Part shown: piece by piece, positions 17,970-27,673 of the stretch
Numbering within the stretch: position 1 is the first letter of the stretch
Layout: the number at the start of each line of letters is the position of its first letter
Assembly (NCBI GenBank): GCA_944380925.1
Contig: CALWJD010000002.1
Coordinates: forward strand, 116,398 to 180,397
Source: UMGS1491 sp944380925
GTDB lineage: Bacteria; Bacillota; Clostridia; Oscillospirales; Acutalibacteraceae
Direction: 5' to 3'
Length of the DNA stretch: 64,000 nt
Translations under genes and position numbers: made by a program
The notes under the pieces: generated by a model
Databases searched by the model: none
What the model was told of the DNA's origin: nothing
The model's input: the letters and a program-made list of their open reading frames with translations, nothing else

Positions 17970-19628
17970 CTAAGCCATAGCGACAATCCCGATACCATGG
18001 CTTGTATCTGTATTTATCGGAATAAATCTAAGCCCATTTGCGATAGTTATTTCATCTTGGGCAACTGATTTTTTCATGTGAAATTCATTCTCACTTACCC
18101 AGTAAATTCTATCTCCGTTTGCAGCGTAGCCGACAAAACCATATTCTGCATTTATTTTGACGGTTCTTCCGTCACTACAGAACATAGTTATTCCATCTTT
18201 ATCAATTTGACATATGAGTGTGTTTGAACTATCGTAAAGTTCCATAAGTCCTGAACTGTTCATGTTGTTACCTAAACGAAGTGTGCCACCTTTTATGAGG
18301 TCGCACACTAAATTTATTACATTTATTTTTTGCATATCGAGTGTCCCGTCAATCGTCCATGCACTGTTAAATGTTCCGTTTATCCCGTCTTTAGAAAACC
18401 CGATTCCTCCGCTGTTTATCATGATAACATTCTTGGCTTCTTCTTTAGGTAGCTTATCTAAAACTAAAATTTTATCGCCTTCATAAACAACATAGCTGCT
18501 ACTAAGCTTATCTCTTATAACATCTGTGGCTTCAGTAAGTTCGCGGCGCAAATTTGCAGTGCTGTCGTCAACCTTTTTGTCCACTTTTTCTGTGATTTTT
18601 TTATCAAAAGACTCCACTAAATTCCCAAGATGCTCTGATTTAAAATTACCAAATTCTACTTTTGTAATTCTTTGAGATATTACGTCAAATTCTAAAGCAT
18701 AGGCGTTTGTCACAAGCTCTAATTTGCACTTCGGATGCTTTACATAAATTTTATCCCCTATATCAGATACATTCTTTAAGTACGCATTCAGCGTGTATCC
18801 TACCTTAGGTACACAGTTTTCATTTAGATAATTATTTGCTTTAACTCTTAAATTGTTTATAAGTGCCTCTTTATACTTATTTTCATCTACTTTTTGCTCA
18901 TCATCCTCATAGTCTTCAGGATTAACCTCACTTTGGTCAAAACTTACGACCTTTGTATATGGAATATCATATAAATCTTCTCGATATGTCAGCCAAAGCT
19001 CCGGCAGAAGCAGACCGTCTTTACCAACAGGCAATATTTTTGTACATACATTATTCCAATCTTCGTCAGCTTTGATGTTTACTATATTCTTTCCATACGA
19101 TAAATTAACCCCTCGATCTTGACCAATATTTTGACGAATTTCTATGTTCCAGTTGTCTCTGACTAAATGTCCACCATAGCGTGAGAGTACATCTTTTATT
19201 GCTTCGGCTAGAGATTTCCTCACGCATCTGTAATTATGAATACTTGGTACGTCCGATATCGTAGAAAAGGGGGAGAGATTATCTGTTGCTGTGTTTAGAT
19301 GGTCAAGTGCATCATTACAATTTCTTTCAACCACATACGAATCTGAAATTATGTAATTTTCCGAGTCGTAAAATAAATGATAAGCTCTAATCTCTATTTT
19401 ATTGTTTTGGGTACAAACATTTCTGATTCTAAAGCACTGTTTACCCCAAGGCGTTGAAGCTCTGAGTATGTTTCCGCTTTGATAATACTCTAAATTATTA
19501 ATGCTGTCTTTTAAATCGAGATAATAGTCCGCGTTGTCTTGTTTATAAATTACTGCTTTCAGAGGCTTTAATATTTTTATTCCATTATCGAAAAATGACC
19601 TTTCCTCAGATTCATATACGCTTATCAT
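17970..19628 (-). CDS. Tail-tip/Tal-type protein (prophage endopeptidase tail family)
   Basis: About 552 residues from the ATG at 19628, which overlaps the Dit stop by 1 nt. The N-terminal part (DYYLDLKDSI, ASTPWGKQCFRI, RAYHLFYDSENYI, ADEDWNNVCTKILPVG) matches the tail-associated protein at the tip of siphovirus tails. The C-terminal half has NVIMINSGGIGFSKDG, a motif frequent in these proteins. It attaches to Dit and contacts the cell surface. Confidence 0.82.
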   Translation of the reverse strand: MISVYESEERSFFDNGIKILKPLKAVIYKQDNADYYLDLKDSINNLEYYQSGNILRASTPWGKQCFRIRNVCTQNNKIEIRAYHLFYDSENYIISDSYVVERNCNDALDHLNTATDNLSPFSTISDVPSIHNYRCVRKSLAEAIKDVLSRYGGHLVRDNWNIEIRQNIGQDRGVNLSYGKNIVNIKADEDWNNVCTKILPVGKDGLLLPELWLTYREDLYDIPYTKVVSFDQSEVNPEDYEDDEQKVDENKYKEALINNLRVKANNYLNENCVPKVGYTLNAYLKNVSDIGDKIYVKHPKCKLELVTNAYALEFDVISQRITKVEFGNFKSEHLGNLVESFDKKITEKVDKKVDDSTANLRRELTEATDVIRDKLSSSYVVYEGDKILVLDKLPKEEAKNVIMINSGGIGFSKDGINGTFNSAWTIDGTLDMQKINVINLVCDLIKGGTLRLGNNMNSSGLMELYDSSNTLICQIDKDGITMFCSDGRTVKINAEYGFVGYAANGDRIYWVSENEFHMKKSVAQDEITIANGLRFIPINTDTSHGIGIVAMA

Positions 19629-20329
19629 TAAATCCACCGACTTTCAGGCTGTATTTTAAGTTTTGTAAGATTACCTGTCCAAGTAATGACATTTTCTCCT
19701 GGTTGTAAAATAGGGAATTCTCCACCCATATTGCGATTTTTAAGCGTATTTAAGTTATCTTTGTAGCATTCTTCAAGTTTAGAATCTACGGTTAAATACG
19801 AATCGTCAATGTTTACTTGAAACTTTGTATAACCATTTATAGAAATTTCAATTATTCCTGTTCCTGTCAATGTCACGATTGGTCTTGAGTCTTCAGTTCC
19901 TAAATTTATGACCTTAATTTCTTTTATTTCTTCTGTTATATCGGTTTCCACCGGCTTTTCATCTACCAAATATTTAAATGGCTGTGTGTGAAATTTTATA
20001 TTGGCAATTCTAAATTTTACAAATCTTTCAAAATCAATCTGATCTATAATTTCGGCAATATAATATTTTTCAGGTTCGTTAGAGAACGTAACTTTGCCGG
20101 AACCTGAAAAGAATTTTGATATTTCATCAATCTTATAATCGCCATAAAGTCCGATTTTAACGCACTTATCATAAGCTGAGTATCCCACATAATCGATTAT
20201 ATCTCCATCCTTGCCTTCAATTTCCGTTACCTGAGTCTTAATTGATGGACGAGTAATAGGAGGTAGCTCTGAGATGATTAACCCGTTTAGACCCCGAGAA
20301 TCTTGTCCTTTCCAAATTATATAGTTCAC
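19628..20329 (-). CDS. Distal tail protein (Dit)
   Basis: 233 residues from the GTG at 20329, chosen because AAGGAGG lies 7 nt upstream; the open frame before it belongs to the tape-measure overlap region. Sipho_tail/Dit features: YIIWKGQDSRGLNGLIIS, PITRPS, and the FSGSGKVTFSNEPEKYYIA strand set. Dit forms the hexameric hub joining tail tube and tip. Confidence 0.85.
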   Translation of the reverse strand: MNYIIWKGQDSRGLNGLIISELPPITRPSIKTQVTEIEGKDGDIIDYVGYSAYDKCVKIGLYGDYKIDEISKFFSGSGKVTFSNEPEKYYIAEIIDQIDFERFVKFRIANIKFHTQPFKYLVDEKPVETDITEEIKEIKVINLGTEDSRPIVTLTGTGIIEISINGYTKFQVNIDDSYLTVDSKLEECYKDNLNTLKNRNMGGEFPILQPGENVITWTGNLTKLKIQPESRWI

Positions 20330-20409
20330 ATTAATTCCTCCTTCGCGTGCATAAATTTTAAAAATTTTATCGAGCATAATTCGCGAATTACCCTGTGCAG
20401 GTTCTGCAC

Positions 20410-23376
20410 TCAAGCAAACACCACTCTTTCTACTTTATTAACAACCATTTCACCCATTTTATCGCCGTCTATCTGAAATGCCATACCGGAGAGAGCCTTT
20501 TGAAATGCTGATATTATATAGTCTGTTTCGTAAATTATTGATATGGCTTTTGGGGGTACAGATAAACCTGAAAACTCACTTTGAACATTTGTATTTAAGT
20601 CAAGGTCAAAATCCGTGGGAATAGCTGATTTCATATCTTTTGCTACGTTTACCATTTGGTCTGAAAACCCTTCTTTTATACCAAGGGCTAGATTTTTACC
20701 GATTTGTTCTTTAAATAATTTTGATGGGGAAGATATCCCCAGAGCCTGTTTGAATCCTCTTGTAAAACTATCGCAGAAGCCCCGTATTTTGCTTGATATC
20801 CAACCAGTCATGTCTGATATCCCTTTCCATATACCTTCTACGATATTTTTTCCTATCTGATAGACCTTTCCGGGCAATTCTTGTAGCGTTTTTACGATAT
20901 TTTCATACATACGAGTCCCCATTTCTCTCGCTTTTTCAGCCATTCCCGTTACCCAACTTTTAACTTTTTCAATTGTGTCGGACAGCCATTTACCGATTTT
21001 TTCAGGAAGTTTTATAAAAAACTCACTTATGTTTTGCATAAATGTACGCCCGGTTTCTTTAGCTTTATTTCCAGTTTCCTTACCCCAATTTTTTATTTTT
21101 TCAAATGTATTTTTTAGCCACTCTCCGATTTTTCCCGGTAACTTTGAAAACCAATCTATAATCTGATTTATAATTCTTGGAATATCCACTGTTACAAAAT
21201 TCCATGCATCTTTAATAAATTTTATAAATGCGTCTTTTGAATCTTTAAAAAATTTAACAATCCAGCCTATCGCCAATCCAAGCCAATAACCGATTTTTTC
21301 AGGGAGCTCAGCAATAAACTCTAAAAATGAAGTCCATACGTCAGATGACCACTGTGCTGTCTTTTTACATAAATCAGAAAACCAATTTTTGATGTTGTCC
21401 CAAATTTCTCCGAGCCAATTCGCCAGTTTTTCCCATACTCCTGCATCATTAAGAGTTTTTATGAGTGCTAACGGCCATGACACAACCCATAACAACAAGT
21501 CCTGCCAATGCTCACTAAAAAATTTGGTGATATTATTCCAAAGTCCCGTTGCCCATTCTTTAATCTGTGGCCAAAATGTAACTGCAAGAAAAGCTATTAT
21601 ACCTGCAAGTGCCACAGCTATTGTCACAGGCCATGCTGCTATTGCCGCCGCTATCAAAGGACCAATTCCTGAAATTGCCGCTGTTATAACCGGAGCAATC
21701 GCTGCTACTGCTCCTGATATTAGAGCCTGCCAACCGATTATTGCCCCAACTATCAATGCTCCCCAGCCTATAACCTCCGGAAGTATAGGTTCAAATGCAG
21801 TTTTCATACCCTCAAAAAGCGCTCCGAGTATTTTGCCTCCGACTTCAATAAATAGTGGCATTTGCTCTCGAATTTTCTCAGCAAGCTCGGTTATAGATTT
21901 TTTAAACTCTTCAAATTTCTTGTTTATCGATTCCTGATCTTCACCTTTTGCTATTGCCGTAAATAACCCTCTGAGCTTACCTCCAGCATTTGCGGCAGCA
22001 TCAGCTATTTCTTTCATCATAGGAGCAAACGCAACCCCAATACTTCTCTTTACTCCGTCCATAACTCCACTGAATTTCTGCATTGAAATATCAAGTCCAC
22101 GCAAACTTTCCATGGTTTGATCGTCAAAGGTTGCCATGTTTTTTGTAAGATCATTAAATCCTTCACTGCCACGTTTGATGATAGGATTGAGCTCTATGGC
22201 AGATTTTCCAAAAATCTGTAGTGCTATCGAATTTCGCTCAGTTTCATTTTCCATATTTTTAAGTCCATCGATTGTCTCCCAAAACACAGTCTGTGCGTCT
22301 CTTAAATTTCCGCTTGAATCCCTGACGTTAACTCCCAAAGTCTGATATGCCTTACTCATTGAGTTTAAATTCTTAGAGTTAAAATCTACGGAGCTCATCG
22401 ATTTTATAGACTTAGAATACGACTTTGTAAACGTTTCAACGTCTACCTCTGTCATTTTTGCTGCGGCACTGAATTTTTGAAGAACTTCAGTAGAAATTCC
22501 CGTTTTTTCAGACATTGCACTCATTTCGTGACCAAATTTAGCAGCACTTTGAACTCCATCCATAATGTAATTTTTGATGCCTTTGATAGTGTCACCGAGC
22601 TTTTTAACCCCTGCAGTTATTGCCTCGGCAGATAAAGTGGCTTTTAACATATCTTTGAATGTTCTTGTAGAGTTGCCTGTGTTTTGCATAGCAGTTTCTA
22701 CATTTTTTAATTCTCGCTCAGTACCGGAAAGCTCTTGCTCTGCATCTTTTAAGGCTTTTTCAAATTTCTTTGTTTCATTACTGCCCTTACCAAAGGCATT
22801 CTCTGAGTTTTTTAGTGCTTCTTTGAGTGTCGCTACTTTTTCAGACTGCTTCCCAAAAATATCGCTTAGTATTTTCTGTTTTTCACCCAGAGCCTCTGCG
22901 GAATTTTTATTATTTTTATATTTTTTATCTACACCTTCAAGTTCATTTTTAAGAGTACCTATTTCTTTATCGAGTTTGCTTACAGATGAAGTCGTTTTTT
23001 CACTGAAGCTACTGTATTTCTCAAGTTCTGAGTTGTTTAGCCTCAGCTGATTTTGCATCTTATTTAGTTCTGCCTCTGCAATGTTTAATTTCGTAGCCCA
23101 GTCTCTGGTCTTTTTATCATTTTCTCCGTACATCTGAGTCGATTTTTCAAGTATCTGTTTTAATTTCTCGATTTTTTCCTTCTGTGCATCGATTTGTTTG
23201 CCAAGCACTTGATTTTTAGCTGTATACGCTTCAATTGACTTATTATTATCCAAAAACTGACTTGAGACTGCTCTCATTTCACTTCCAAGTAATTTTAAGC
23301 CTGAATTTATATCTTTTAGTGCACTCTCAAAGGCTTTCTCACCTTCAAGTCCTATTTTTATTCCGATATCGGGCAT
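20410..23376 (-). CDS. Tape measure protein
   Basis: 988 residues. Coiled coil over about 1-240; a PhageMin_Tail-like segment (about 250-430) with AKFGHEMSAMSEKTGIS; hydrophobic helices near 540-600; and tandem W-rich segments (LGEIWDNIKNWFSDL, LPEKIGYWLGLAIG, LPGKIGEWLKNT) before a conserved FKQALGISSPSKLF near 880. It sets tail length and is ejected with DNA. Its size implies a tail on the order of 150 nm by the usual 1.5 A per residue rule. Confidence 0.92.
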   Translation of the reverse strand: MPDIGIKIGLEGEKAFESALKDINSGLKLLGSEMRAVSSQFLDNNKSIEAYTAKNQVLGKQIDAQKEKIEKLKQILEKSTQMYGENDKKTRDWATKLNIAEAELNKMQNQLRLNNSELEKYSSFSEKTTSSVSKLDKEIGTLKNELEGVDKKYKNNKNSAEALGEKQKILSDIFGKQSEKVATLKEALKNSENAFGKGSNETKKFEKALKDAEQELSGTERELKNVETAMQNTGNSTRTFKDMLKATLSAEAITAGVKKLGDTIKGIKNYIMDGVQSAAKFGHEMSAMSEKTGISTEVLQKFSAAAKMTEVDVETFTKSYSKSIKSMSSVDFNSKNLNSMSKAYQTLGVNVRDSSGNLRDAQTVFWETIDGLKNMENETERNSIALQIFGKSAIELNPIIKRGSEGFNDLTKNMATFDDQTMESLRGLDISMQKFSGVMDGVKRSIGVAFAPMMKEIADAAANAGGKLRGLFTAIAKGEDQESINKKFEEFKKSITELAEKIREQMPLFIEVGGKILGALFEGMKTAFEPILPEVIGWGALIVGAIIGWQALISGAVAAIAPVITAAISGIGPLIAAAIAAWPVTIAVALAGIIAFLAVTFWPQIKEWATGLWNNITKFFSEHWQDLLLWVVSWPLALIKTLNDAGVWEKLANWLGEIWDNIKNWFSDLCKKTAQWSSDVWTSFLEFIAELPEKIGYWLGLAIGWIVKFFKDSKDAFIKFIKDAWNFVTVDIPRIINQIIDWFSKLPGKIGEWLKNTFEKIKNWGKETGNKAKETGRTFMQNISEFFIKLPEKIGKWLSDTIEKVKSWVTGMAEKAREMGTRMYENIVKTLQELPGKVYQIGKNIVEGIWKGISDMTGWISSKIRGFCDSFTRGFKQALGISSPSKLFKEQIGKNLALGIKEGFSDQMVNVAKDMKSAIPTDFDLDLNTNVQSEFSGLSVPPKAISIIYETDYIISAFQKALSGMAFQIDGDKMGEMVVNKVERVVFA

Positions 23377-23819
23377 TATTTTACACCCCTTTTCTTAACT
23401 TCCTCATCAAATTTAGCTTTCATTGCAGAAATAGCTGCCTTCTCAGACGATACCTTTGCCGGACGCATGAATGGGCGAGGAGGTTGACCTTTTTTTCCGT
23501 ATTCAAGAACATTGGCGATTAGAGCGTTTGTGATGACATAATAGCTTCTTTTCTTTTTAGCGGCATATTGCTTGCGTCTTGGTTCAGAAAAGCCAACTTT
23601 CACGTTGTAAACTCCTCTTGAGCTTAATTTAACAGGCGATAGCCCCAGAGAATTCTTAAGCTCTCCCGTGCTTCGATTTGAAGAATTCCTTATTGCTCGG
23701 TTTAGATTATTTCTAACTGCATTTAAAACGACCTCTCCGCCTGATTTTAGCGTAGAGGTCAAAATTTCTTCTCTGTTTTCATTTAATTTTTCAATTGCCT
23801 TATATATTTCATTCGGCAT
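23376..23819 (-). CDS. HK97 gp10-like neck/tail-completion protein
   Basis: 147 residues. The HK97-gp10_like pattern is clear: GELKNSLGLSPVKL, a beta-strand pair, VLEYGKKGQPPRPFMRPA, then a C-terminal helix. This protein normally lies with the head-tail connectors; here it sits between the tail chaperone and the tape measure. The ribosome site is weak. Confidence 0.82.
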   Translation of the reverse strand: MPNEIYKAIEKLNENREEILTSTLKSGGEVVLNAVRNNLNRAIRNSSNRSTGELKNSLGLSPVKLSSRGVYNVKVGFSEPRRKQYAAKKKRSYYVITNALIANVLEYGKKGQPPRPFMRPAKVSSEKAAISAMKAKFDEEVKKRGVK

Positions 23820-23852
23820 TTTTACTTCACATTTAGCTATTTAATCCACCCC

Positions 23853-24047
23853 CTAAAACGGAATCCAACCATTAGGATTTGTCTCATCTTCAGGTTCTTT
23901 AAATTTACATCCTGAAATCTTAAAGTTGTGATATTTCTTGTACTGATTAAAAATTAAGAACCATTTTTTTAAAGTGAAATGTCCAATCTCACGCTCTGAG
24001 AAACCGAGCATTTTTACTCCAACAAATAAAATCCATGAAAAATCTAT
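23853..24047 (-). CDS. Tail assembly chaperone C-terminal extension (-1 frameshift product)
   Basis: An open -1 frame of 64 codons begins at the AAAATAG end of the preceding gene and runs without its own start or ribosome site: DFSWILFVGVKMLGFSEREI ... ending NGWIPF. This is the gpG/gpGT arrangement of siphovirus tail chaperones, whose longer form is made by slippage. The slip would occur on the AAAA tetranucleotide at 24047-24050. Confidence 0.65.
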   Translation of the reverse strand: MDFSWILFVGVKMLGFSEREIGHFTLKKWFLIFNQYKKYHNFKISGCKFKEPEDETNPNGWIPF

Positions 24048-24418
24048 TTTAGACCTTTCATGGCTTTGACGTTTTTTGATTTATCACCTTTGGGCAGAGA
24101 TTCCTTTATAAGATTAAAAACCTTCATTCCTATTTTTTCTAAACCTATTCGAGTTATTAATCTTCCAACTTGCTTTGAGGTCAGTGCATCTTTTTTCTTG
24201 TCATCCTTTAATTTCTCATTTTCAATATCTATACCTTCGTTTATTATCTCTAAAACCATAAATTTTAACGCTTTATAGCTAGGTTCACTACTGTCCATCA
24301 GCTTTGCCCAGTTTTCCAAGCCTCCATATTCTTCTTCCGCAGCTTCCATGACATTTATCGTAAATGCCATCGGATATTTTGTGTCTCCATCGTCTAAATA
24401 TTCAAGTTTATCTATCAT
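24044..24418 (-). CDS. Tail assembly chaperone (gpG-type)
   Basis: 124 residues from the ATG at 24418 (AAGGAG 10 nt upstream; the ATG at 24427 is too close to it). Helical; FTINVMEAAEEEYGGLENWA and a Lys-rich C-terminus fit tail chaperones that coat the tape measure before tube assembly. Its position between major tail protein and tape measure supports the call. Confidence 0.75.
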   Translation of the reverse strand: MIDKLEYLDDGDTKYPMAFTINVMEAAEEEYGGLENWAKLMDSSEPSYKALKFMVLEIINEGIDIENEKLKDDKKKDALTSKQVGRLITRIGLEKIGMKVFNLIKESLPKGDKSKNVKAMKGLK

Positions 24419-24480
24419 TTTAATCATACTCCTTGTTTTGCAGGATCAGAAAGTGGTGTTGTGAAATATTTATTTAATTC

Positions 24481-25011
24481 CTACTGTGCCACAGTTAAAC
24501 TATCAACGTCAATATGCGCCTCCCAATCACCGTATTTATTCGGCATCGTCATACCTTCAACTGTAATGGTTTTAAATTCCAAATTTTCTCCCTTCGTTGA
24601 CGCTTCCGGTACAAATACCTTAAACTTCATTTTTGGAAAAAACTGTGCTCTGTATTTTGTTTGACCGTTTATCATTTTGCTTACAATATATCCGAATCCA
24701 ACGTATGGGGCAACATCGTTAATATTTGAGCGATATCTTCCCGTTGCATCTTCTTTTTTTCTTCCAAGCAGATCTGCAAATACTTCATCGTTATCGTCTG
24801 CTACTGTAAGTGATACTGTCGCATTTTGAAAGCTTGAGGAATATTCCAGCATCTTGTCATCTCCATATAAACTTGCCTCTGCTGAGTTGGGAGTAATACT
24901 TGCACTTATTGCTCCTATAAATCCTTTTGCCTCAGAATATGTGGTTTCTGCACCTTCTCCATCCGTTACCAAAAGGGCATATTTCATCCCTTGCATTCCT
25001 ATATTTGCCAT
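24481..25011 (-). CDS. Major tail protein
   Basis: 176 residues. Matches the phi13-type major tail tube family: MANIGMQGMKYALL, GFIGAISASITPNSAEASLYGDD, FGYIVSKMINGQTKYRAQFFPKMKF. It forms the tail tube rings. GGAGG site before the ATG. Confidence 0.88.
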   Translation of the reverse strand: MANIGMQGMKYALLVTDGEGAETTYSEAKGFIGAISASITPNSAEASLYGDDKMLEYSSSFQNATVSLTVADDNDEVFADLLGRKKEDATGRYRSNINDVAPYVGFGYIVSKMINGQTKYRAQFFPKMKFKVFVPEASTKGENLEFKTITVEGMTMPNKYGDWEAHIDVDSLTVAQ

Positions 25012-25033
25012 TTGTTTTTACCTCCATTTTTCA

Positions 25034-26374
25034 TTATTGTTCTGACCACTCTAAAATTCCATTTACTGACTTTAAGGTATATGTGCCTTGATTTGGCGGA
25101 GCTTCAGGTAATATATCTTTTATTTTTTGATCCACTTCCGATTTTGAGTATACATTCAAATTGTTTCTGGCATCTTCAGCTGTTTCGGCACCTGTTCCAC
25201 CACACGGTATATTTATAATTTGTGGCAGTTCCTTATCTGTATGATAATAAAGATAATATCCATCAGTATTGACTTGTCTGATCCATATTTCGTTATTGGT
25301 GCTAAAATGTAAAATTAAACTTGTTGTATAACCTGTTGTTATAAACACATCTCGTACCTTTGTATAGTTTATCAAATCTTCTGTTTTGTACATTGTTGTT
25401 GTTTCTGTATAGCTTTCTAGCCTTAAAGTATAAAAATTTTTGTCTTTCGTATTGTACCACAGCATATCACAATATGTTGAAGTATTAGTTATAGTATCCC
25501 AAGAAATACCATCTGTTGAAGTATAGTATTTTCGTCCACCGCTGTCTCTGGCAACGTACATTCCATTACCATATATTAATGAGGAAATTGGTCCTGAATC
25601 ATTTTTATCCAATACTTTTGTCCAGCTATTCACTCCATCATCTGAAATATAGATCCCTCTGTTATACAATACTATAAAATATTTTTTATTCAGATAATAC
25701 AATGATACAGAGTCAGAACCGGATACTAAATTATTCATGCTTTCAACAACTGTCCAGTTAAGTCCATCTGTAGATGTATAAAATTTATCGTATTGCTGCA
25801 TAGCATTTAAAGATAAAAAGAATCTTCCATTATAATAGCTAAATTTGTCTACGGAATTAAATGTTCCAAGTCCCGAAAGCGTTCCTACTTTTTCAAAAGA
25901 CGTTATACCTTTTGAACTCTGAGTATAGCTGCCACGAAATAAACTTCTACCATTAGTTGCATAAACAAACCTGTTTTCTTGATCTATTGTCATGGAAATC
26001 GTATAAAACGGGTAAGAAGTAGTATCATCGGTTATAGTCAAAGTTGTATATTTACTATTGTTTAACGTCTGATAATATGTGTATTTGTATACACCGTCAG
26101 CTTCTTCTCCTGTAGAATTAAATATCCCATAATAAATCGGAGAAGAAGAATTGTAATTTATCCTTACAAGCTCCGATAAATCCTTAACCCCAACTAATTG
26201 ATTTTTAATAAAGTATCCCGTGTTTACATCATACGAATAATGAAGATGCCCTGTTGGAGCAAGGAGCTTTGTACTTGCCTTTTGACTCATTACGTCTGTT
26301 TCTGAATTACCTGTTTCTTGAACAACTGATATTTTATTGCTTTTTGATGCTCTTGAAATTATAGCATTTCCCAT
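25034..26374 (-). CDS. Phage fibre/adhesin with BNR-like beta-propeller repeats
   Basis: 446 residues. Four sialidase-type (BNR) repeats of the form TSTDGxxWTxV occur between about 190 and 330, suggesting a propeller. The N-terminal part has a SETDVMSQKAST motif typical of fibre proteins. The C-terminus carries CGGTGAETAEDARNNLN and ends GILEWSEQ. Likely binds host glycans; I do not see catalytic Arg/Asp residues that would prove sialidase activity. Part of the inserted fibre module. Confidence 0.7.
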   Translation of the reverse strand: MGNAIISRASKSNKISVVQETGNSETDVMSQKASTKLLAPTGHLHYSYDVNTGYFIKNQLVGVKDLSELVRINYNSSSPIYYGIFNSTGEEADGVYKYTYYQTLNNSKYTTLTITDDTTSYPFYTISMTIDQENRFVYATNGRSLFRGSYTQSSKGITSFEKVGTLSGLGTFNSVDKFSYYNGRFFLSLNAMQQYDKFYTSTDGLNWTVVESMNNLVSGSDSVSLYYLNKKYFIVLYNRGIYISDDGVNSWTKVLDKNDSGPISSLIYGNGMYVARDSGGRKYYTSTDGISWDTITNTSTYCDMLWYNTKDKNFYTLRLESYTETTTMYKTEDLINYTKVRDVFITTGYTTSLILHFSTNNEIWIRQVNTDGYYLYYHTDKELPQIINIPCGGTGAETAEDARNNLNVYSKSEVDQKIKDILPEAPPNQGTYTLKSVNGILEWSEQ

Positions 26375-26382
26375 AAAATCAC

Positions 26383-27414
26383 CTACCTAATGCAAAGTAT
26401 CTGTGCCTGAATTTGAGTTTTAGGCTTTTCTTCGTAACAATAAACCTTTATACTTCCGTTATTTGTGGTAATCTTAGATACGCAAGACCAAGCATCAATT
26501 TCAGCTTTAGCGGTTTCTGCGTTGTCACTCAAAATCAAATCTATAATAGGAGTGTCTGTTTCTAAAATACCATCTATAGCAATTTTTTTATAATATTTCC
26601 CATCAGAATCAGTTTCCCACAAGGTGTCGAGGTTTAAGTAATATTTTTTTATTTCAGCTTTTGTAATAAGGCCGTCAACCAGTGCTTTTGTACTTGCATA
26701 TGTCTGATCTGAAGAAGCTATGTAGCTGTCTGATTTATTAGCTTTTGTTTCATATATCTCGCTTAAATCCGGGATATCGCTAATAAGTAAATCTTTACCG
26801 CCCAGAACAAGACCTTTTTGATCATATGTGATTTTACACTTTGTTTCTCCTAAAATTTTGCTGTTTGCTTGTACTGCTCCGACATCTTCATAGTTTAAAG
26901 TCACAACACCTGTTTTTTGATTTACAGATTGTACTGTATCCGTTGGCGTTGCAAGTGCCATCCAGTTTTGAATTTCGGTAGCCGGTTCGCTTTGAAGTAT
27001 ATAAGTTTTACTTTCATCCGTTCTGACACATATATCACCTTTTTGTGCATTGAGTGCCAACATCTGCTCTTGGCTTTCTGCAGTGAACGTGTCGGTTATT
27101 GATAAAGAAGGAAGAATAGAAGAGTCCAGTTTTCCATCTAAGTTTATAATCGGCACATTTCCTTCGTTGATTCCTGTATCACACTTTGATGCTGTTCCTA
27201 AAGCATCAACTGCTTCTTTTGAAGTATCATCGTAATCGTTTGTAGATAAACCTTTTCCTTCTACTTTATCTACTTTATTTTGAAGTTCCTGTGTAACAGC
27301 TTTTTGACTCATTATTTTATTTGAATTAAGCCCCGTAGTTTCCGATAAATTAAACGCTCTTGTCACAGCTTCATCTATTTCTTCACCTTTGTGTATAGAT
27401 TTATATTCTGCCAT
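26383..27414 (-). CDS. Phage tail-fibre-like structural protein
   Basis: 343 residues. Starts MAEYKSIHKGEEIDEAVTRA, then TTGLNSNKIMSQKAVTQEL, the conserved collar of many fibre proteins. The middle has SVNQKTGVVTLNYEDVGA repeats typical of collagen-like or triple-beta fibres. It is the second member of the fibre module and shares the MSQKA motif with its neighbour. AAGGAG before the ATG. Confidence 0.7.
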   Translation of the reverse strand: MAEYKSIHKGEEIDEAVTRAFNLSETTGLNSNKIMSQKAVTQELQNKVDKVEGKGLSTNDYDDTSKEAVDALGTASKCDTGINEGNVPIINLDGKLDSSILPSLSITDTFTAESQEQMLALNAQKGDICVRTDESKTYILQSEPATEIQNWMALATPTDTVQSVNQKTGVVTLNYEDVGAVQANSKILGETKCKITYDQKGLVLGGKDLLISDIPDLSEIYETKANKSDSYIASSDQTYASTKALVDGLITKAEIKKYYLNLDTLWETDSDGKYYKKIAIDGILETDTPIIDLILSDNAETAKAEIDAWSCVSKITTNNGSIKVYCYEEKPKTQIQAQILCIR

Positions 27415-27428
27415 TTTTTCACTCCTTT

Positions 27429-27656
27429 TTAGTCTTTTACTTTAAAAATAAGATCGTCTGAAGTTATAAAATTCTTTCCGTCAGACGTTATAAACCCTCG
27501 GTATTCCATCCCACTTGAGCCATTCAAAGCTAAGTATTTTAAAAATACGGCGTTTTCACTAAATGGTTCTAAATGAATAATGTCGTCTTTCGTGTAAACT
27601 GTGGGACTGTCTTTCCAAAATTGCAACATAAATTTAGGTATATTTTCTTTTGACAT
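27429..27656 (-). CDS. Small fibre-module protein with shared anchor domain
   Basis: 75 residues. Residues 5-45 (MLQFWKDSPTVYTKDDIIHL and following) are clearly related to the N-terminus of the protein at 28540-29160. This suggests a common virion-attachment domain, here followed by only a short tail. Function inferred from this relation alone. Confidence 0.6.
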   Translation of the reverse strand: MSKENIPKFMLQFWKDSPTVYTKDDIIHLEPFSENAVFLKYLALNGSSGMEYRGFITSDGKNFITSDDLIFKVKD

Positions 27657-27673
27657 TTTTCATCACTCCGTTT

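Noticed and set aside
21389..21937. Long plus-strand open frame opposite the tape measure gene
   Set aside because: Mirror of the Ala/Ile-rich coding sequence on the other strand; no start signal and low-complexity translation.
25034..26374. Calling the BNR-repeat protein a sialidase
   Set aside because: Only the Asp-box-like repeats are seen; the arginine triad and catalytic residues of sialidases are not evident.
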